A DNA stretch of 64,000 bases from assembly GCA_015179045.1 (NCBI GenBank), contig WHUZ01000085.1:124001-188000 (forward strand), given 5' to 3'. Below, one piece after another: positions 58,189 through 64,000 of this stretch. Position numbers and translations under genes: made by a program. The notes below the pieces were generated by a model. The model had not been told where the DNA came from, did not search any database, and saw only the letters and a program-made list of their open reading frames with translations. The first letter of the stretch is position 1, and every line of letters starts with the position of its first letter. This DNA comes from Kalaharituber pfeilii (lineage: Eukaryota; Ascomycota; Pezizomycetes; Pezizales; Pezizaceae).

Positions 58189-59310
58189 CCGAGCCGATGT
58201 TCAGTGCGGAGGTAAATGGGGTACGAAGTAACTACTAGAGTAGCGTGTTTGTGAAGCCCTTGGTCGGCGCCGTTCTTGTGGGCTCTTGACGCAGATCAGG
58301 TCTGAAACACTAAGCTCTTGTGCTCTCTTACGTACTTGGGGGTACGGATTATCTTTAATCCGCCACAAACCTTGGCGTCACCCACCGGCAGCAATCTGTG
58401 GTGGCATTTTCATTAAAGATTGAGTAGAGTGGCTGAAATACTAGTCTGGTTGGCCGACCGGACTACTGAAATACGGTGCAACCAGACTACTGAAATACAA
58501 GGCACGGGAGTAGCATAAGAGGGATAGTCTGGTTAGAGAGAGCGTGGCTGGAGGTAGAAAGAGGTACATATCGGGTTAACAGCTGCAGTTTCCGGATGTG
58601 CTGCTGGGTGAGAGCCTCTCATGTATATAGATACCTGAGAACGAGTGGGAGATCTCTGACTCCTCTTCTTTTACAACCTACTTTTATTTCATAAAAGAAC
58701 ATCATTCGGGAGCAATTCCTCTGCAGACTTGGGGGCCCTGGAAAGACCTCTTAACTCTGAGTTAAGTTAAAGGAAAATTAGCATAACTGTGGAATCAGCA
58801 TCGTCTCGAAAAACACCGTACAGCGTTTCGGAAATCGTTTGGTCCTCAAAGAACTGACTCTACATCTTCGTCATCTCATTTCAGTTTATTCTACCTATCT
58901 CTCGTTCTATCCCATTCCTAATACTCACCTTTCATCTCGAATCTTAACGCTCTCGATCTGTTTTGTCAAACAGTGCAAAGGCGAGACAAACTACTGGACT
59001 GGGAAGAATATAGATCAAAAGGGAGTCTTCAGCAGACCAAAACCTACATCAGTCCGGAAATACGATTCACCAACCCGAGGAGACGTGCAGGATCCCCCCA
59101 GATCCATAAGCCAGATCATTGGGGTGGAATAAGTGTGAGCAAATGAGAACATCCCAACCTAATAAAAATTTAAAAGAAAAAAAAAGAATTATTGATATCG
59201 AACAGGAAGAAGATTATATTGAGCCCTAAGGCCAGATTGCTAAAGAATCGACAACCCGTAAACCAGTCTCATATACACTAACATCGAGTACAAATAGGAC
59301 AAACAGTAGC
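58189..59310. other. Repeat-bearing intergenic stretch
   Basis: Near 58440-58495 the segment AGTCTGGTTGG...CGACCGGACTACTGAAATAC is followed by an inverted-like CAACCAGACTACTGAAATAC; related sequences occur at 10090-10130 and 36786-36820. A frame at 58839-59132 leads toward the gag-like relic but has no clear motif. Confidence 0.4.
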
Positions 59311-59313
59311 AAG

Positions 59314-59628
59314 ATGGGGTCAAACAGTGGTGACGTTAACATTCCCCTTGCGAATATGGGACAGATGATGGATATGATAAAACCGGAGAAGTTTGGAGGT
59401 AGCACCGGAGAGTCCGTAACTGACTTCATTGAATTAGTAGAGGTGTACTTTTTCCTACTGGGAACGAAGTATTGGGGGAGTGGAGGGGGAGACTCACCCC
59501 AACTCATCGAGGACGAATATGATGAACTGACAATGGGGACAAGAAACAACAAGCGAAAAGGAAGTTGCTTCCTTGAATTAGGTCATCCACAACAGAAAGT
59601 ATTTTCGAATGCCAGCTCCTACACATGA
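59314..59628 (+). mobile_element. Gag-like retroelement fragment
   Basis: A 104-codon frame with MDMIKPEKFGGSTGESVTDF followed by IELVEVYFFLLG, which resembles the capsid-like gag of LTR retrotransposons (a KFxG...V.dfi...ve.YF pattern). The frame ends early and no zinc knuckle, protease or pol follows, so it is a relic. Family (Ty3-like or Ty1-like) cannot be decided. Confidence 0.45.
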
Positions 59629-60853
59629 CCATTTTTATGTTGCTTTGTCAATAGTAACAGATGTCAACCAGTTAGGAGGGTTATGGACACGCAATAGGGA
59701 TCAAAATACAGAAAACATCGGGGGCAATCTAGTTCAAAGCAAATTCTAAATATCTTCTCATGTGAAAAAAAATAAAATAACACTGGAACAAGGACAATCA
59801 AAGTCTGTAACAAGATGCTCAAGAAAACGAGAGCAAAAAGCTACCCAACCGTCGGGAGCATCATTAGGGTATTTGTGAGCTTCAACTTGAGTATTACGCA
59901 ATAAAGCAAGTCCATAAAAACAAGTAAGCGAGAAGTGATCATGGTACATGCTTGGAACAATCTTCTTTGGGGGAAATTTCAATAACAATCAAGATCAATA
60001 ACTAGAAAAAAACATTCCAATAGTTTTGAAATATTACCAAGAAAAAGCACTTACCTTACACTGCTTATAGGTTTTAGGTTTGATCTCGCTCAAGATACTT
60101 CATTGCTTACTAAACAGCCTACTAGTGTGTCACGTGCCAAAGTACTGAAAGGCTCGCCTGGAAACGAGGCTACACTGCTCAACCGCAACCCCAATACCTC
60201 ATAAGCAAAGTAGGTGGAGTGAAAGTATGCCCGCACTCAACCATGCCATTTCTGGGTATGGTACGTGATACTTAACCTCCGACCACGCATACAGATCCTT
60301 GACAAGTTCTTTGTTTTCCGGGTCTCCATTGACGTTAATTTTCAGTGAACACCCCATATCCACAAAATATCTCCTGGTACAGAAAATTTGTCACCCTACT
60401 TGATTTCATACAGTGACCTGTCAAAAGTCTTGAGGATTAAGCTTGGATGATACACTTACCCCAATATTGCTTGACGGGTCACTGTATCTCTGCAGAAGCT
60501 GAGAGATCATCTCTTACGACAACCAAATACTTCTTTCCTCCGACTCTTGTGAGGCATATGAACAACATTTACTCCGACCTTCTGCCAAAGTGCACACCAG
60601 CGCAACTAGGGCCTCATAGATCGTTTCTTCGCCCGTGCTCCCGCCCAGTACCTCTCAGCCTCAAACCAGCACCAACATACAAGTACATATGTGAATAGGC
60701 ACTTGAAGTACCTGAGAGTGGTAGCTGCCCACTGGCAGTGTTCCCAACTGGTCAAGGTCTTTGCAGGTCTGAAACACCTTGGGGCGACCCCGATGATGGT
60801 TTTCCATACGACGTTGACTAAGTCTGGTTACGAGACTAGACCCCATGCCCTTA

Positions 60854-60883
60854 GCCTGGCCGGGCCGGCCCGTTGGGAACAAG
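60854..60883. repeat. Fragment of the hAT-like terminal repeat
   Basis: GCCTGGCCGGGCCGGCCCG followed by TTGGGAACA matches the right end of the element at 63293-63992, suggesting a truncated second copy. Confidence 0.5.
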
Positions 60884-61304
60884 CCGTTGCCGTCGCAGCA
60901 ACACCAGCCAGAACTCGCTTACAGCCAACACAGACACCAAAGAGTCAAGAAGAGGTGCCAACTGAGATGAAGGACATTAGATACTCCAACAGGAGCACGA
61001 AAGATAGCAAACACCGCTACCCAGGCAAACGTTCTGAGAAAGCCTCATCGGCACCCATAGTTTCAGCAGTGCTAGAAGAGACTTAACACACTTGTCAAGT
61101 AAGGCCAGTACATTGTAAATAGATGATGACAACATAGAGCGCGAGTCCACTGATTCGAGGCTGGAAGATAGTGGGCACCCAGAGAAGCAGTTATTGTATA
61201 GAGTACTGGTAGCGAGACCCAGTGCAGACCTCTTGCAGCGGAGAAACAAGCCAAATAGAGAGTCAACATTTATGGGAATAGAGAACTAACTACAACCTCT
61301 ATAG

Positions 61305-61679
61305 CAACATGTAACGGCAGTCGTGGTCTAGTGCCCGTGGATGACGGCGATCTACGGAGCGCAGGCAGGCAGGAGGCGGCAGGCGACGTTCGCAGCGGTA
61401 AGGCGGTTCACAGCAGTACAGCAGTTCAGCGGGTCGGCACAGCAGGTAACCACTCTACTTAGTAGAAACTAAATACAGAGGTTGCGTAAAGAGAAAAGGA
61501 ACGGGGAACACACAGCCATGAACACCACTTATATACACTTTTGAGACTGCAATACGCACTCAGGTCGCATCCTTTTTACCCGTATATATTGTACCGACAT
61601 CCCGAAATGCTTGTCAGAGGTCCCCTTTTAGCGTGAAGCTATTTACCCGGCTCGCTATACAATATCCCGTTACACAACA
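61305..61679. mobile_element. Solo LTR (365 bp) with perfect 5-bp target duplication
   Basis: The LTR is 61310-61674, beginning TGTAACGG and ending CCGTTACA, an 8-bp perfect terminal inverted repeat of the TG...CA type. It is flanked on both sides by CAACA (61305-61309 and 61675-61679). A TATA-like CTTATATACAC lies near 61540. No internal retrotransposon sequence adjoins it, so it is the product of LTR-LTR recombination. Confidence 0.88.
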
Positions 61680-62846
61680 CCAGAATCTACTCCAGCAATA
61701 CCCAAGGAAGCAGCAGCTTGTATGGAAGTGGCACTATGAGCTAGAGCACTAGAAAGGGCCTCGAAAGGGCTAAGGGCTCCTCAAAAAGTATCACAACTCC
61801 AGACCTATACTAAGGCAGCAGCACAGGCCCCAGAACCAGCTGAAAATACCGCAGCCCCAACAAGAGCAGCACCTAGCCCAGACAGAAGGAGGCCAAACCT
61901 AGCCCAGGAAAGGGTCTGTGGCAAGTGAGGACTCTCAATGCCATCAGCTGGAAGCCATTTGGAGAAGAGGCCTCAAGCAAGACAGTAAAGGAAAACAGGG
62001 AAGCAATAAAGGAGAGAATTAACAAGGCGCTGGAGGGGTTGAGAGCAGCCTACAGGATTAGACACACGCAAGATTCTTTCTATAAGGAAAGAACCTTGAT
62101 AATGGAGGGCAAAAAGGATAAGCAGGGACCGAGGAGTTTGGAACTGATAAGAGCAGTTACGAATGGACATGAACACTTAAGGGTGCACTGGGACCGTAGA
62201 TATATGGTGTCGCGGACCGAGTATCGATTGAGAGAATAGACTGTAAGCTTAGGGAGTAATCCAAAAGCACTGGCAGAACGAGGAGTATGAAGGCTGACGA
62301 GGAATAAGATACCAGAGCGAGGAGGCAATAGAGCCATCTCTGTATGCGTTTCAGATGGCGTAGTGCTGGGCACGAGACTAGGCGTAGTGGATATTCTTTA
62401 TAGTTTTGGAAAACGACGGATAACAGGAGTCTACTGGAACTAGGAGCTTCACTGAAAACCTGCTCCCTTCAGAGCCAACTGCCGATAATAACACCAACCG
62501 AGTTGCCTTCTACCAAGTCCAGTGGCATTTCTGCCCTCAAAACCAACTTCTGATAAAAATATCCACTGGGTTGCAATCAATACCCTCACCTAGGCCCAGT
62601 GGCATTTCGACCTACAAGGCCTCCCGCAGCAGGCTAGTGAGCAGACTTCTAGTCAGCGTCTGGTTACGAGTTTACTGTTACGGAGTCTACGATGATGTAG
62701 CTAAAGTGAGGGTGTAACTTAGGACAATGCTTGAAGCTTGGCCATCACTTGAGGGCAGAAGGCCCTCGTTATATAGGCAGCTCCCTGCGCATGCCCACTG
62801 TATGTTCTATTGCTTATGCTATCTATGCTGAACAATCGATATCAAT

Positions 62847-62932
62847 GCTTAACAATGCCCTGCCATGGCGAATAGCTACAAGCGGGGTAACGTGACCAAA
62901 AAAAAAAAAAAAAAAAAAAAAAGCTTAACAAT
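62847..62932 (+). mobile_element. Second 5'-truncated poly-A retroelement insertion, 10-bp target duplication
   Basis: Inserted DNA 62857-62922: about 41 bp (GCCCTGCCATGGCGAATAGC, then TACAAGCGGGGTAACGTGAC) plus about 25 A, flanked by GCTTAACAAT at 62847-62856 and 62923-62932. The unique part is a variant of the insertion at 54423-54501. Confidence 0.88.
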
Positions 62933-63292
62933 CAATAACAACGTCTCGGTAGCTAAGGCTGTGCATAATAAGCCTACGCGTACTCTTGCCACTCAGTGGT
63001 GCAACTCATGCGCTCTGCTTGTGATACGCTTCCGTGACCCGACCTGTCATTGCCCTGCTGTAGCTATCGGTTGATCAGGCCGAATGGTCACTAGCAGCCT
63101 TATGGGTCAACTCAGGTGGATATCCCCAGCCTCTCTGGGTAGGCCGGTGACATTTGCTCCCAAAGGATTCGAACCCTAGGTTTAACATTTCATGACTGAT
63201 AGTTCGGTCATATGGTGGTGAATGGTTATTCTGAAGTCCTCCACAGGACTTGAAGCTCAAGTCTAACATCTCTTAACTAGCGGTAGTAGTAC

Positions 63293-63992
63293 CAGTGTTC
63301 CCAACGGGCCGGCCAGACCAGGCCAAGGGTACGGCCTGGGTCGGCCTGGACCGCCTGGACTGCCTAGACCGGCCTGGACCGCCTGGGCTGGTTTGGACTG
63401 TCTGAAACGGCCTGAATAGCATCTTAAGTACCGCCTTGGCAACATATCTGTATTTATAGAACATGTAATATACGTAAAGATTGGTTGAATTGAGTAATTT
63501 CCATTGTGGTACAGCCAGCACAAGGTCATCTTGCAACTGTGCTTATATATGTAAAGTTGTCATGACAATCTTTGGGCAGTTCACAAAGTTCAGGTACTGT
63601 AGGTGCGAAACTGAGAAAGTGGAATTGAGCAGATAGTAACTGTGAAAAGTGGAAGGAGGATGTGGTGTACTTTGCTATAGCAGGATGTGTGAGTTAGATT
63701 CGGCAGGCGCGCACCTCTACATAGATGATCAGAACGAGAACACAGAATACAGACACAGAACACAGTTAAAAACAGATAGCATAGTGAACTGAACTCTCTG
63801 ATGAAATAACTCCCTCAGCACACAGGCTCAAACTGGTGATGCTATTAGTATTTACGCGAACTGGTCGGCCTGAATGGCCTGAATCGGCCTGCATGTTTCA
63901 GGCCGGTCCTGTCTGGTCCAGGCCGGCCAGGCCATCAAAGCTCCGCCGGGGCCGCCCCAGGCGGTTTCAGGCCTGGCCGGTTGGGAACACTG
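63293..63992. mobile_element. hAT-like MITE, 700 bp, with long GGCC-rich inverted ends
   Basis: Left end CAGTGTTCCCAACGGGCCGG, right end the inverse (CCGGTTGGGAACACTG). Beyond the first ~25 bp both ends continue for over 100 bp as GGCCTGGACCGCCTGG-type repeats, i.e. subterminal repeats in inverted orientation. The CAGTG start is the usual hAT terminus. The 8 bp outside each end (AGTAGTAC and AACGGTAC) agree at 5 of 8 positions, including the last four. The interior (63420-63860) is AT-rich with no transposase. The right end lies 8 bp from the window edge. Confidence 0.8.
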
Positions 63993-64000
63993 AACGGTAC

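Larger units (their letters stand above)
60691..62239 (+). mobile_element. Decayed retroelement ORF, split by a solo LTR
   Basis: Broken open frames on the plus strand: 60691-61086 (Arg/Lys/Pro-rich), then after the solo LTR AAAQAPEPAENTAAPTRAAP (~61815-61870) and SKTVKENREAIKERINKALE with RSLELIRAVTNG (61925-62239). The charged, Ala/Pro-rich start followed by helical sequence resembles ORF1 of fungal LINEs (Tad-like), but there is no reverse transcriptase or endonuclease here and the assignment is weak. Confidence 0.35.

Noticed and set aside
63160..63185. B-box-like GGGTTCGAATCC on the minus strand
   Set aside because: The flanking bases cannot form a T stem or acceptor stem, and no A box lies upstream.

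Overview
The window is nuclear DNA of a filamentous ascomycete. The genes have many short introns (about 45-145 bp, GTAAGT/GTATGT-type donors and CAG/TAG acceptors), sit on both strands without operons, and are separated by long non-coding stretches full of decayed transposons, homopolymer runs and microsatellites. The protein set (Swf1, Pep12, Cox17, Csn2, a GH17 wall glucanase, HCNGP-like protein) is fungal. The low gene density and mix of copia, pogo-like, hAT-like and poly-A retroelement remains would suit a Pezizomycete such as a truffle relative, but that placement is inference.

Layout. 0.6-30.3 kb is gene-rich: F-actin capping protein beta (+), a two-TM fungal protein (-), a flavocytochrome b2-type dehydrogenase (+), Pep12-type syntaxin (-), Cox17 (-), a pogo-like non-autonomous transposon (9.85-10.7 kb), riboflavin synthase (-), COP9 subunit 2 (-) divergent from mitochondrial bL12m (+), a scrambled copia relic (18.3-20.4 kb), TRAPP subunit Trs20 (+), a small coiled-coil protein (-), an HCNGP/SAP30BP-like protein (-), proteasome beta-6 (+), RNA polymerase subunit Rpb12 (+) and mitochondrial uL10m (-). 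30.5-41.3 kb is a gene-poor island that opens with a MITE and a dead homoserine kinase gene. 41.3-58.2 kb alternates genes and relics: secreted GH17 glucanase (+), a dead tRNA(Ile)-lysidine synthase gene, GGPP synthase (-), a MARVEL-like membrane protein (+), a RING protein with a one-base coding frameshift (+) and the palmitoyltransferase Swf1 (-). 58.3-64 kb is transposon ground: gag-like and LINE-like relics, a solo LTR with perfect target duplication, a short poly-A insertion and a hAT-like MITE at the right edge.

The genes are ordinary dispersed housekeeping genes (cytoskeleton, trafficking, mitochondrial translation and copper delivery, proteasome/signalosome, cofactor and isoprenoid synthesis). 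I see no biosynthetic cluster, defence island or evident new multi-gene system. The unusual material is in the mobile DNA: two independently inserted, severely shortened copies of one poly-A retroelement with intact target-site duplications; a MITE family with two copies; a copia relic rearranged by inverted duplication; and three genes caught in decay or apparent decay. Most genes were rebuilt by hand-splicing exons, so exon edges are predictions from splice consensus plus protein continuity.
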